Source of the DNA: Cheilinus undulatus
Lineage: Eukaryota; Chordata; Actinopteri; Labriformes; Labridae
Direction of reading: 5' to 3'
Assembly (NCBI RefSeq): GCF_018320785.1
Contig: NC_054868.1
Coordinates: forward strand, 46,259,874-46,323,873
Length of the DNA: 64,000 nt
In this document: positions 1-12,700 of the stretch, one piece after another
Position numbering within the stretch: position 1 is the stretch's first letter
How the letters are laid out: each line of letters starts with the position of its first letter
Notes under the pieces: model-generated
Told to the model about the DNA's origin: nothing
What the model saw: only the letters and a program-made list of their open reading frames with translations
Database searches by the model: none
Made by a program: the position numbers and the translations under genes

Positions 1-1210
1 TTTTTTCTCTGTCTGTTCACATCACTTTTTTAAAATGGCCTGGATTAGACTCCTTTATTCACTTCAATAGATCCACTTAGGAAGGGGGTACGAATCTGAC
101 TTGAAAAGATCAGATTCCATGTGACAAGATTTGTTCAATAGTCAGAGTCTTTGTTTTTTCTTTTTGCTTTGGTTTTGATTCTGTTCACCCTTTCCTGGTA
201 TTGTATTGACCTTTAACAACCTCGAATTACAACCCTATAAAGGTTTAGCTTCATGCATATAAAAAGTAAATGTTTTCTTGGCAACATTTGGATCCAGCTT
301 CCTGCAGACTTTTTTAAAGTTATGACCCTGTAACAACATTTTGGTGAGAATGATTTTAACCTCAAGAAAGGAGATATTCACCAAACTTGCAGTCAAACTT
401 CTGGAGACATTTAACATCTTTAGGAGGTACAATGTAGATATTACTGTATGCTTGTTTTCAGATAAGACACTCTAAATACAGTTAACAATAATCATTAGGA
501 GTTTGTGTTTTGGTAACAGTACTGTTTTGGAAACAGGAGTAAATTGCATTCAGGTGCACATACATACAGAAGAAGAGGAAAATGGATTCCAGGCATATTT
601 TTCAGAACGCCCTGCCTCCGCCTACGACAAGGCTGTCTTTAACTTATGACTGGCAGCTACACTTTTGTGCACAAGCATTTGTATGAATGCGCAGAGAGAC
701 AAAGACAGACACGTTGAGGAGGGATCAGAGAAACCAGAGCGGTGTACTAAAAGATCCCCTAATGCTGCTAATGGCTGTTGTGCTTTGGAAAAACACACCA
801 CACACTGATACAATGAAAGCCTTTGGAATATGAATTAGGCTGAAAATGTTGAACTTTTGTCCTTGTGTTTTTCTTTTCTGTATTTCATTCGCTCAGCTGC
901 TGGCCTCATTAATAATACGCCAAAGTCACCAAACATCACATTAGTATTACGACAGGATCAGATTATATGGGTTTCATTTGCACACTTGTGTTAATGCACT
1001 CTACAGTAAACCTGATACTGATTCTGATTAAGAACTCTGTCTTCCATTGGATGTTCCAAGGAAGAAACGCTACACTTTGGTTGATTGGGATATGACATTT
1101 AATTATTGATTAAGGCTGCTGTTAGCATTATTTTCTTCCATATGTTCAGATAGTGATTGAAATTAACATGTTATAGAACATATTTTACTCTATCAAACCG
1201 GGCCTTTATG
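1..1210. other. intergenic, no gene recognised
   Basis: AT-rich sequence with only short open frames that have no recognisable domain and no splice context. I see no RNA gene or complete mobile element here. Confidence 0.5.
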
Positions 1211-1221
1211 TGTGGGTTCTC

Positions 1222-1425
1222 TACAGGTACTCCAGCTTCCTCCCACAGTCCAAAAACATGCTCGTTAGTTTACTGATGATTCTAAATTGCCCGTAGCTGT
1301 GAGTGTGGCTGCTTGTTTGTCTCTGTATGTCAGCCCTGTGATTGACTCTGCCGGTGACATCTGGGACTGGATCCAGCCAAGTGTTACAAGTGGACTGGAT
1401 GAATGGATTGATGGATACATTGTAA
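1222..1425 (+). repeat. LINE (L2-like) 3' tail fragment
   Basis: The stretch beginning ttcctcccacagtccaaaaa, then ttctaaattgcc and cagccctgtgattgactctg, and ending in atgaatggattgatgg, has the layout of the untranslated 3' end of very common fish LINEs. These end in short ATGGATGGA-type repeats. No coding part is present, as expected for a 5'-truncated copy. The family is assigned from memory of the consensus. Confidence 0.6.
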
Positions 1426-1587
1426 CGGTATAATGCCAGGTTTCAGTATTACTTTAAATAGACAAGCAGGATTTTACAAGGCATTTTTCCCATGCTAGAC
1501 ACTTTGTAAAATCCAGCTCGTCTGTCCACATTTTTGTGGTTGATTAGGGGTCTGCACAGATTTAAGAGGTTAGGAACCACTTGTTTA

Positions 1588-1690
1588 GCGCGGTGGTTTT
1601 CAACTGATGGATCAGAACCCAAAAGTGGGTCACACAGCTGTTTTTTTATTGGCTGAGAATGTGTGCCAGGCAAACAACTGAGGCAAAATG
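1588..1690. repeat. hAT-like end fragment
   Basis: ggtggttttcaactgatgg followed by a 'gaacccaaaagtgggtcacacagctg' type stretch resembles the left end of the element at 45,140, which has gggaccccaaagtgggttg and agagctgttttctgtgg. No matching right end or target duplication was found. Confidence 0.35.
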
Positions 1691-1784
1691 TCTGATATAC
1701 CAGGGTCTTGGCACATTAATCGTTTGTTTGTTTGTTTTTTAAATGGTGATCACATGTTAATCCTGGTTGTTTTCTCAAGATCTC

Positions 1785-2530
1785 TACTATGTCTGGAGGG
1801 TCCAGTCACTGGTTAATCAGTATTCCTGGCTACCATTACACCATGAAGACAAAAGAATGCTCCAAGCAACTCAGAGTAAAGGTCACTAGAAAGTATAAGT
1901 TGGAGGATGGATACAAAAACATTTTCAAGGCACTGAACATCCCCTGGAGTTCAGTTAAATCCTCTATCAAGAAATGTAGGGAATATGGCACATATGTAAA
2001 TCTGCCCAGATCAGACCATTCTCACAAACAGAGCGACCGTACAAGAAGGAGACGAGTGAGAGAGGCCACCAAGACACCAGTGACTACTATGCAGGAGCTA
2101 CAAGCTTCAGCAGCTGAGTTGGGAGAGACTCTGCAAACACCAAATGTTGCACGGGTTCTTCACCAGTCAAAGCTGTATGGGAGAGCAGCACTGTTGAAGA
2201 AAACTTTAAATCTGGACTGGAGTTTACCAGAAGGCATGTGGGAGACTCCATGTTCAAGTGGAACAAAGTTCTTTGGTCTGATGAGACCAATATGGTGCTC
2301 TTTGGCCGTCAGACAAGATGTTGTGTTTGATGGACAGTCACCAAACACAGCATCCCCACTCTGAGGCATGGTGGTGGCAGCATCATGATGTGGGGATGCT
2401 TCTTGGCAGCAGGCCCTGGAAGGCTTGCAAAGGTAGAGGGTAAAATGAATGTGGCAATGTGAGCAGTTTTGCTAAGAAGAATGGAGTACAACTGCAGAGT
2501 CCAGATGTGCAAGCCTATCCACACAGACCC
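1785..2530 (+). mobile_element. Tc1/mariner transposase remnant
   Basis: A reading frame of about 190 codons (1,789-2,364) begins with SSHWLISIPGYHYT. It continues through a helix-turn-helix-like region (SKQLRVKVTRKYKLEDGYK; LNIPWSSVKSSIKK) into a catalytic-domain section that is frame-broken (FFGLMRPI, then gtggtggcagcatcatgatgtggggatgc, the usual GGGSIMMWG segment, out of frame after a stop). The same family recurs at 41,792-43,102 with intact termini. No terminal inverted repeats are visible here, so this is a truncated, inactive copy. Confidence 0.8.
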
Positions 2531-3509
2531 AGTGTGGCATTTTTTTAAATATGCTTTAAGTTACTTTTATCTTTTATTTTATGTTATTTTATGTCCAATG
2601 TGGTTTTATGTTTCTTTTCAAGTTTTAGTTACTATGCAGCACTTTGGTAAACGTAATGTTTTTAAAATGTGCTATATAAAAAAGGGGACTGGATTGAATT
2701 AAGATAAAACTAGCAAAATATTACACCATGTTCCTCGTGATTAACACAGTCAGCCTCATTTTGATGCTTGTCCCGCCCACATAATGTCACACCAATAAGG
2801 GCAAGCAAATTTAAGCATGAAGTGGTTCTGCTAGGGCTGTTTTTGATTTAATTAACCAGATGAGGACATATTATTCTTTCTTGTTAAACTGGCCCTTAAA
2901 CCTTGGGTCCCTGAATTACCCCCACTTTTATTAAATATTCTTAAAATTTTTGACTTGTGCCTTCGTAGTTTTATGTACATTTTCAGTCAAGAATAATTAT
3001 TTAAAAATCATGCTAAATAATGCCAAATAAAATGCGTTTTTAACAGTGTATAAATAAGTATTAGTGACTCAAAAAGAGTATGTATGAGGTGCTCTTTGGT
3101 TTGAGTATAGTTCATAAATTAAGTCAGATATTTAAATATAGTGCTTTGTAGTTTTTTAATTGTTATTTCAAAGCTGTTTTATCGTTTTGGAATAACAGGA
3201 GGCATTCAAAGAATCACTACAGTCAGACTTTGGGCGCATACATTTTGACCGCTGGGTGGCGCCAAATCTCTTCAATAGGCACAGGCAGACTTTGAAGCAC
3301 CGACGACCAGCTTTGATACTTCTTATCAGTTTGTCCTTCGCATTTTTGAACACGCTGTTTTTCTGAGACAAAAACACGAATGAAGGTCTCAGGATTTATC
3401 AACTTTCAGACTCACATCTTGAAGGTATTTTCATGCACGGACGACGCTGTTAAGAAGTTGGCCGAGCTGACAGCCGTGCCGGTTAAGATAATCTCTCTGT
3501 ACATGTGAC
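2531..3509. other. intergenic upstream of rdh8, nothing recognised
   Basis: AT-rich non-coding sequence with no domain-bearing frame. The part just before 3,647 presumably holds the rdh8 5' UTR and promoter, but no TATA box stands out. Confidence 0.4.
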
Positions 3510-3537
3510 TCTCTAACTCTCTCTCTCTCTCTCTCTG
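3510..3537. repeat. (CT)n microsatellite
   Basis: Near-uninterrupted CT dinucleotides about 110 bp before the rdh8 start codon, probably within or next to its 5' UTR. Confidence 0.85.
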
Positions 3538-3646
3538 TTATCCTCTTACTGTTGGTCTCTCTTTAAATCAACTCCATCCTGTTGAGCTTCGTCTCTTCGG
3601 GAGTTTCACAGTTAACAAACACAACAGAGAGTTAAGCAGAGGAGCC

Positions 3647-5365
3647 ATGGCGAGTCCCGGACAGAAAGTGGTACTGATTACCGGCTGTTCCTCCGGGATC
3701 GGTCTGAGGATTGCCGTGACGCTGGCCAAGGATGAGCAGAAGAGATACTACGGTGAGTGCAGAGAGAGAGCCAGAGAGGCTGATTAATTTAAATTTACCG
3801 CTAGGGATACTTTCCCATAGCTACATTAGAGCTGCCAAAGATTACTGACAACAAAAATAAATTAAGAGGAACAAATAAATACATTAAAGCCTCTATAAGG
3901 AGTTTTTTTTCCCATAGTATTAAAATAGACTGAGATGAATATTAATGCATCTTTATGACTTCCAAAGTCAAATAAGACTTTTATACAGACAAGACTGATT
4001 ATTTCTGTGCTGTAATTGGTAAAGTTTATAACCTTTGCTGGGGGGTAGGTGTCAGTGGATACAATACACTTAAAACAAAACCTCTATTTACATTTTTCTC
4101 AGCAAATATTTTCAAAGAGTGATATATTTGAATGTTCAAAGAAAGCAGAACAAGTTTTAACACAAGTACAGGATAGTCACTGCAGAGTTAAGGGGAAACT
4201 TCTTTGTCCACAGGGGGCGCTAAACTCAACACAAACCTAAAGTTCCTCACTGAACCTTTAAATGATGCGACTAATCATGCGTTGTACGTGTGGCACCTGC
4301 TCAACTCGGCTTTAGATCACTATTTTTTGACCAAAAACTTTCTTTTCCATTAAAGTTTGATAGAACTTCTCAGTGTTGGCAGGACGGTCATAGCCAAGGG
4401 TGGTTTTAGTCACTTCAGATGTTTCCACCAGGTGGTTGTGTTTGACCGAGTACGGTTTGGTATTCAAAATCCCCAAATAGTTTAGGTTTCAACAGACACC
4501 TATATCCTCACTCCTAAGCTGGATTGAAAGGCTTTACCACCAGCTGGGAAACTTTCTCATGCCTCATAGCACCACCCAATCCCCTCTGCACCTCCTTGTC
4601 ACTGGCAATTGCCAGGACATTCTGCACCTTCAAGGTTGCCCAAGGAGAGGTATTACACACTGGTATTAAAAAGATTGTCCTAATAATATTCTTCTTTTAA
4701 AGTCTATGGGGTATTTAAACATGGCAGGTCCCACGTTTCTGTCATGTGGGAAGTGACCATTCTTTCGACCAATAAGCAGTGTGCTTATTGTGTGTATAGC
4801 TCAACTGTTAAGGGAAGGACAGAACAGATAATGAGGATGTTAAGGGTCAGTTATTTACCCTTTCCATTTTTTTTTTTTTTTTTTTTTTTTTACATTGGGG
4901 TGGGGGGGCAAACAGCACGGAGGCTAGAAAACAATCCCATGACCAGTGAGTCGAGTACTACAGCCCCTTCCAACTTTTGATTATAGAAATGCCAATGAAT
5001 GCACACCGTACTGTACCAAACTGAACCAGACCACTCTGTGGAATGACTTTTTGGAAGCCCAAGGCAAATGATAATAATAATAATATAACAATAATGATAA
5101 TAATACAGTAATAATAATGTAAAAGAGCCTAAACAAGATCAAAACTCAACCTACATATTAAACCCAAACAATATTATTACCCTGACAACATGAGAAGTTA
5201 TTATAACTTAAACATCCCAGGACATCATAAGAGCTTAGATTAGGAAGACAACCTAAGACGTCATAAGAACTAAGACATCATGAGTCAAGATAAGAACCCA
5301 TGAGTACCCGGCCAACACAAACACCCAGCAACAAGGGGAGACCAAGGGGAACAAAGTTTTATATA

Positions 5366-5428
<63 letters not shown>

Positions 5429-6747
5429 TATTATTATTATTTTTTTTTAAATAATTAAAACTGAAGTTGTAAGAACTAAAAACAGAGGTAAAATTATGAG
5501 GGTAAAAGAAAGGTAAAAGAGTAAATATCAGGAAGGAAAACACTCAAGTGATGCAAGCATCAAGAAGGTAAAAGCAAAACCCAGTTAGAATCAGAATTGA
5601 GTTTTATTGCAGAGTACATTTTCACAAACAAGGAATTTGACTTGGTGTTTGGTGCACAACAAGTAACATAGAGGAAGAATAGAAGTATTAACAAGCTAAT
5701 TAAATAAGATTTTAAAAAAAAGATTAAGGGATTAGACTTAAATAGATGTATATACACTGCCACCCAAAATTTTGGGATCACTTGGAATTTTTCTTGTTTT
5801 CCATGGAAAGACTCTTCAAATTAGTCTGAATAGGAAATGCAACAAATGAACTGGACATTTATTATTAATGATTTTAATAAAAAATGTTCTTCAAACTTTG
5901 CCCTTATAGCAAAAAAAACACCTTTTGCAGCAATTACAGCCGAGCTGACCTCAGGCATTCTAGCTTTCAGTTTTTCAAGGTAATCTGATGAGATTTCACC
6001 CCATGCTTCCTGGAGCATTTCCGTCAAGATGGATTGAGTTGATGAAGTCTTCCTTCGTACCATACAGTTAAACTGCCCCCACAACAGCTCAATAGAGTTC
6101 AGATCCAAAGACAGTGCTGGCCTCCCCATCACAGTCAGAATTATGGCTGACTGCTCATTCTTTAAATATTTCGTAGACATCTTGGAGGTGTGTTTTGGGT
6201 CATTATCCTGTTGTAGGATGAAATTGGCCCCAAGCAAGTGCCGTCCACAGGGTATAGCATGGCATTGCAAAATGGTGTGATAGCTTTCCTTCCTCAAGGT
6301 CCCTTCCACTCTACAAATCTCCTATTCTACTTCCTCAAAGGCATCCACAGACCATCACGCTGCCTCCACCTCGCTTGACTGATGGTTTTCAGCACTGTTC
6401 TTGCATCTTTTCATTTTTTCTGCATCTCACAAATGTTCTTCTGTTTGATCCAAAGACCTCAAACTTGGACTCATCATTTCTTCATCCAGGTCCCTCAGTG
6501 GGCGAACCAGTGTGGTAAATTCACCCGTTCTGAGCCTCGACTTGTTTAGTGGTCGTACAGACCACCTCCGCAAATGTCTTCCCTGTCCCCTGCACTTCTA
6601 CGTTTGCAACAAAAGAATTTGTTCATTGATATCGATGAACTCCAACTCCAAACACACTTCAACTCCAAACACACCCGCTCCACCTCGGTAGCCATTGTTT
6701 ACTGTGACCGTAAGATAAACAAGGATTCGGATGTGACCCCTCTGAAA

Positions 6748-6797
<50 letters not shown>

Positions 6798-9700
6798 CCA
6801 CACCCCCCTAGCAGCATGTCGGTGAATTGCAGAGCGACGCGTTCCTTTGACACAGAACTTCGAATGGTTGACGTACGCCATCGACACGAAGCAGAAGCAT
6901 AAATTAGGCTTAAGTTATTACTATTGCAGTTATAAACAGCTGAGATAAAGTCCAGTGAGTGTTAATGTAACTCATAAATCTGTATAAGCATGCATTATTC
7001 CCTCTGCTGTTTCTGAGGTTCAGTGAGAGTCTGTAGGGGGAGTGCCGGAGTACTGTCCATGAGACTGAAAGCAGAGGGGAAAAAACTGTTCTTGTGGCAG
7101 GAGGTTTTCGTCCTGATTGACTTCAGCGTCCTGCCAGAGGGAAGGGCCTCAAAAAGTCTGTGTCCGAGGTGAGAGGGGTCGGCCGCAATTTTACCTGCAC
7201 GCCTCAGAGTCCTGAAGGTGTTCAGGTCATGGAGAGATTGTAGGTTGCAGCCAGTCACTCTCTCTGTAGAGCGGATGATATGCTGCAGCCTGTTCCTGCC
7301 CCTCGCCGTGGCTGCAGCATACCAGACTGTAATGGAGGAGGTGAGGACTGACTTGATGATGGCGGTGTAAAAGTGCACCATCATTGTCTTTGGCAGGTTG
7401 AATTTCTTCAGCTGCCTCAGGAAGTACATCCTCCGCAGGAATTTTTTGATGAGGGAGCTGATGTTGAGCTCCCACTTGAGGTCCTGGGTGATGAGGGTCC
7501 CCAGGAAGCGGAAAGAGCTTACATTGGAAACTATGGAGTCACAGAGGGGAATTGGGGCAGGGGTGTGGGTGGTAGGATCCTTCCTAAAATCTACAACCAT
7601 CTCCACTGTCTTCAGAGCATTAAGCTCCAGGTTGTTCTGGGCTGCACAAGGTCACCAGATGGTCCACCTCCCACCTGTAGGTGGACTCGTGCCCACCAGA
7701 GATGACTTCGATCAGGGTCGAGTCATATGTGAATTTGAGGAGCTTGATGGACTGGTGAGTGGAGGTTCAGCTTTTGGTGTACAAGGAAAAGAGCAGAGGA
7801 GAAAGAATGCAGCCTTGGGGGGAGCCGATGCTGATGGTTCTGCTGTCAGAGACATGTTTCCCCAGCTTTACCTGCGATCAGCCTACATAGATATTGAAGA
7901 TCATGGTTAATAGGAAATCAAAACAATAAGAAGAGTAAGAGATATTAAAACACGAATAGGAAGAGTAAAATGTATTACAACATGCTAAAATCAGTAGTAA
8001 TAATAATAATAGTTACAATAAAAATGATAATAGCAATAATAGTAATAACTAGAGAATGCTATTTCTGAAGAAATTGTGCTGTGAATGCTGAAATGCTGTA
8101 CGGCTGCGCTAACTGCTAATGCTGGGTTGGAACAATATTTGAAAGAAGCTAAAGGTAATCTTGAATGACTGCTAATGGTGGATAGGAAAAACCTGAGAAA
8201 GAATTTAAATGTAATCTTGAATGTCTAAAGCCAAACTGGTAATGCAGGGTTTGAAAATCTAAGAAAGACGCTAAATGTTATCTTGAATGGCTAAAGCCAA
8301 ACTGCTTATGCAGTGTTTTTAAAAATCCCTCAAAGAAGCTTAATGTAATCCTTAATGGCGAAAGCCAAACTGCTAATGCAGGTTTTTAAAAATCCCTGAG
8401 AAGCTTAGTGTAATCTTGAACGGCTGAAACTGAACTGGTAATGATGGGTCGGAAAAATCTGAGAAAGAAGCTTAAGGTAATCTTGAATGGCTGATGCTGA
8501 ACTGCTAATAGTGGGAATTACATTTGTATGGCAGAAGCTAAATGTAATGTTAAAAAAAACTGCATCAGAAAAGAAAAGGTAGACAAGTTCAAATGAAATG
8601 GAAAGTACTTTGGAAAATGTAAAAAAAAAAAATCCTTCAAACCAGCTTAATATATTGTTTAAAGGCACAGGGCCAGCTGCTATTGTTTCGTCTGAAAACC
8701 ATTAACAACAGGGATCCTTGATGTAGTGGTTGTAAAAAGCTTGTAAAGAATTCTAACCTGATAAAACAGTAGCTGATCAGAAATGTCTTTGGAACAGCTA
8801 AATTGAGAAAGAAAAATTCATCCAGGTTAAATGAGGAGATAGAATTGGATCTACGGTGAAAATGTTTGGCAATGTTTCCGCACTGTAACTGAGTGGACTC
8901 CTCAGCCTTCTGTGTGTCCCTGGTTGCCATGGTAATTAATGCCTGCAGGGCCATGCATGAGTGATCACAGACCTCAGATGTGCTCAGTACAGTCAGTTTC
9001 ACCTGTGACAGCAGAGTCCAGTTTTGCCTGATTTTGCTTGTAAACACAGTCTCTTTCTACCCTTTGAGTGCCAAAACCATACATGCTATCATTAAACAAA
9101 CTTCACCATTAGCATCTGCAGACTTTGAACTAGCAGTGATGTTATTTTGGTGTTGTTTGTGCAAGAAATGTGGACAGGGGAGCAGTTTAAAAAAGTGCTT
9201 CCCTCTGTGTCTTCAGATAAATTTCCCCCAAGCTGTAACATTGCAGCAGATGGGGCAGATTTCTGCGTTCTTGGGACGGCTGGTCCTCTCAGGCCAAAAG
9301 TGTACATGCTATGGCTTTGGTTCTTGGTTTGACAGTAGTGGGACGAGATTTCATCCATTTTGAAGTCAATTTTAAGTGTGTGGTGTTAGACGTGGCTGCA
9401 GTGGTGAGTTGTTCGGGAAATTTGTTCTTTAAAAAGTTAGAGTGCCGCCGCTCAAGCTTAATTAACTGCCCAAATTCTCTCCCACTGAATCTTTAAATGA
9501 AATGCATTTTAGTTTTAGTCACATTTTAGTCCTTTTTAGTTTTACTCTAGTTTAAGTTAGTCCAAGCATTTATTCTTTTGCTTGCCTAAATCTGGTACCA
9601 AATCATGTTAGTGTGTTCTCTGCACTCTGCCAAACCTGGGGTCCCTGATTTCTACAGCTCAGAGGCAAAAAAAGCTACAACTGCATTTTATTTTGATAGA

Positions 9701-12700
9701 TTTATCCACAGTGGAAAAATATCACAGATTTTGAATGTCCGACAAACACTGCATTACATTTTAGTCTATTTTTAGTCATCTTGACAAAAACTAAACTTAG
9801 TTTTTGTCAGTTTTAGTCATCACAGATCTAAAAAATTCATAGCTGGAATGTCCTAATAAGGCTGAACAGATTGATGTTTGAATGGTTTGAATTGGTTGAA
9901 TTTTGTGGGAGAAGAATGGCACAAGAACAAATATAAAGCATTTTCAGGCAGAATAACAATACCTGTGAATGCCTTCAGCACTCACAGCAATAACAAAAGT
10001 GGAGATAAAAAAGGTAGAAAGATGATTAAAGGAAGGAGTAAAGAAGATGACATCACATAAAAGCAAGTCTGTAAAAATGAGTTTTAAGAAGTGATTTCTA
10101 AGATCATTTAGGTTTGTTTATGCTATTTCATCCCCAGCCCCTTATTTGCATTCTAAATGCATGTCCCACCCACCCATACACAATATTGGCTAAATATGTC
10201 ATAGATGAAAGACACTCTAAGAACAGGAAATTATGCACCAAGTATGTACTGAGTAAACGCCATCTTAAAGGTGTAAAATGAGGGAACAATGGAGGTAAGG
10301 TTAAAGTGTAGGGTAAAAGATAATTAAATGAAATAAAAATAAATCAAACTGAAATAAATAGAATAAAAAGGTGCTGAAATAGGAATAAAAACACCAAAAG
10401 GTAACTCAGGGAAATATGCTAATAATAATGAGTATAGTCAGGGCGCACACAGTCTAGCGGTTAGGTCGTTAGCACATGGGAGGCCCAGATGTAACTCCAG
10501 CCTGTGGCTCCTTTCCCATATGTTATTCCCCAATCTCTCATTCCTGTTTTCAACCTTATTTAGTTTCCTTCTTTTTAAAAAAAGGCATAAAAGGCAGAAA
10601 ATTAGTCTTGAAAGAAAGGGTACAGTTAGGACAAGCCAAGCCGGTACTGCATGGTGGATAAACAACATAATACATACAGTAAATAAAGTAGTTATTATAG
10701 AATTTAAATGGATTTTTAAAAATCTAACTTTTATTGTTTTTCTTCATTCAAGTTATTTTAAGGCAAAAAAGGTTAAAATTTTATTCTGCACAAAGAGCCA
10801 AACCCTTTAAACCTTAAATGATTGAGAAAATCACATTTCAAAGTAGTTTTAACTTCAAAAAGAATTAACTAATAACTGAGTGCAATCAAAGATATAACAG
10901 GAAAACAAATCTTACAATGTCGCGGTTTAATAAGTGTGTGGATTCTTTTGTCCAAAAGACCCCATCATCTGAGAGGAAGTACAAACACAGGCAAGGATCT
11001 AGACAGGAGTGAACGTCAGGGCCATCAGGGTTACATCAGTCACAGGTGCTGATAACTACTGTACGGGGTCAAAAGAAGATTTACCTTTACTGAGAAAGTA
11101 ATTATCTGCAGCTGAAGGCGCTAATTAACCTACTGTCACCAACACTCTTCCACCTGCCCCCCAGTGCTCTTCAATAAGTTGCTTACACCATGACTGGCAC
11201 TACATAATAGTATTACATGGCTCACATTAATGTTTGGATTGAAGCCACAGTCTGTGTTTACGTTTGCACAACAGAGGAGCCAGGCAGACATATCGTTTTC
11301 AGAGGTTTAGATATAAAAGGATTATGGAATTTGAACCAGATGAGCCTAAATGAGGAACTAATTTAATCAGAATGACTCTGAATCAATGACACAACTGTCT
11401 GATGGGAGAAAATGAACTAGAGTAAACCAATGAAGGAGAACAATGGCTGTGCGTTCTTTACTGTAGCCTGAAGAGGAAACGTCATAGCCTCCAGTATTTC
11501 TTGTCCACATAAGTTTGAAGTTACCTCAGTGGGTACAGATGCAAATAGAATCTCAGAGTAAAAGCTACATGACTGTCAATAATTGAATCAAAACTTTATA
11601 CCATGACAACTTGAGTATGAGTTTAAAGATTCAGCTTTCTTCAGGATATATTGTTATAATCGAGGGTTGTCACAGTTCCACATTTTTAAACTTTGAAACC
11701 ATGAGGGAAACCAAGTTACGCTACTTGGGGAAAGTTCTCCTAGGCCTCCACCCTTGCCTGCTGCCCAGTATTCATTGCAGCCTTGCCCTGCAGGTGGTTG
11801 GCCCACAGGGTTGTCCTTCTGAGCCAAGCCCAGACCGGGAATAAAGCCCAGCCATGAGAAGCTCAGCGTCCTGCTGCATCCCCAGGTCTGGCTTTGGGCC
11901 CCTAGTGTCCCTATTGGAGGTGACCCCAGACCTTGGGTTCTGACTCCTCCCAGGAAGGGAATAAGTCTTTTCCCCGAGTGAGGGAGTTCAAGTATTCAAG
12001 GTCTTGTTCATGAGTGAGGGTAGGATGGACCATAAGATTGACAGGTGGATTAGTGCAGCAGCAGTTTGGTGAGCGCTGTGCCATTGCAGGGAAGAGGGAG
12101 CTGAGCTGAAAGGCAAAACTTTCAATCTACTGGCTGATCTTCATTCCAACCCTCACCTATGGTCATGAACTCTTGTTAATGACTGACAGGATGAGATCGC
12201 AGGTTCAAGCGGTTGAAATGAGATTCCTCAGGAAGGATTCTGGGCTCTGCCTTAGACATAGGGTGAGGAGCTCTGACATCCGGAAAGATCTCGAAGTAGA
12301 GGTGCTGCTAATTCACGTCGAAACAAGACAGTTGAGGTGGTTCAGGCATCTGATCAAGATGCCTCCTGGGTGCCATCCTGTGGAGGTCTTCTGGGCATGT
12401 CCAATTGTGAGAAGACCCCAGGGCAAACCCTCGGCTCACTGGAGGAAGTGTATGTCCCATCTGGCTTGGGAGTGCCTCGGAATCCTTCAAGAAGAACTGG
12501 AAAACATTGCTTTGGAGAGGGACATCTGGGTTGACTCCGCCTGCTGTCACCGTGACCCAACCCCAGATAAGTGGAAGAAGATGGATGAATGGACCACGAG
12601 GGAAAATCAATACCACAGCAATAAAAACAGAGGTCCTTTGCATAGGAAAAGGCACTGGCAAACTTCTGCTCACTTTCTACATACTCTGGCAACATGCACA

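Noticed and set aside
6574-6887. Four overlapping frames across the CA repeat
   Set aside because: Composed largely of HT or CV repeats from the microsatellite.
7373-7910. Plus-strand frames of 110 and 170 codons
   Set aside because: Antisense to the LINE reverse transcriptase remnant.
8080-8565. CRISPR-like array
   Set aside because: Repeats are diverged throughout with no constant-repeat/variable-spacer pattern, and the context is a vertebrate intron.
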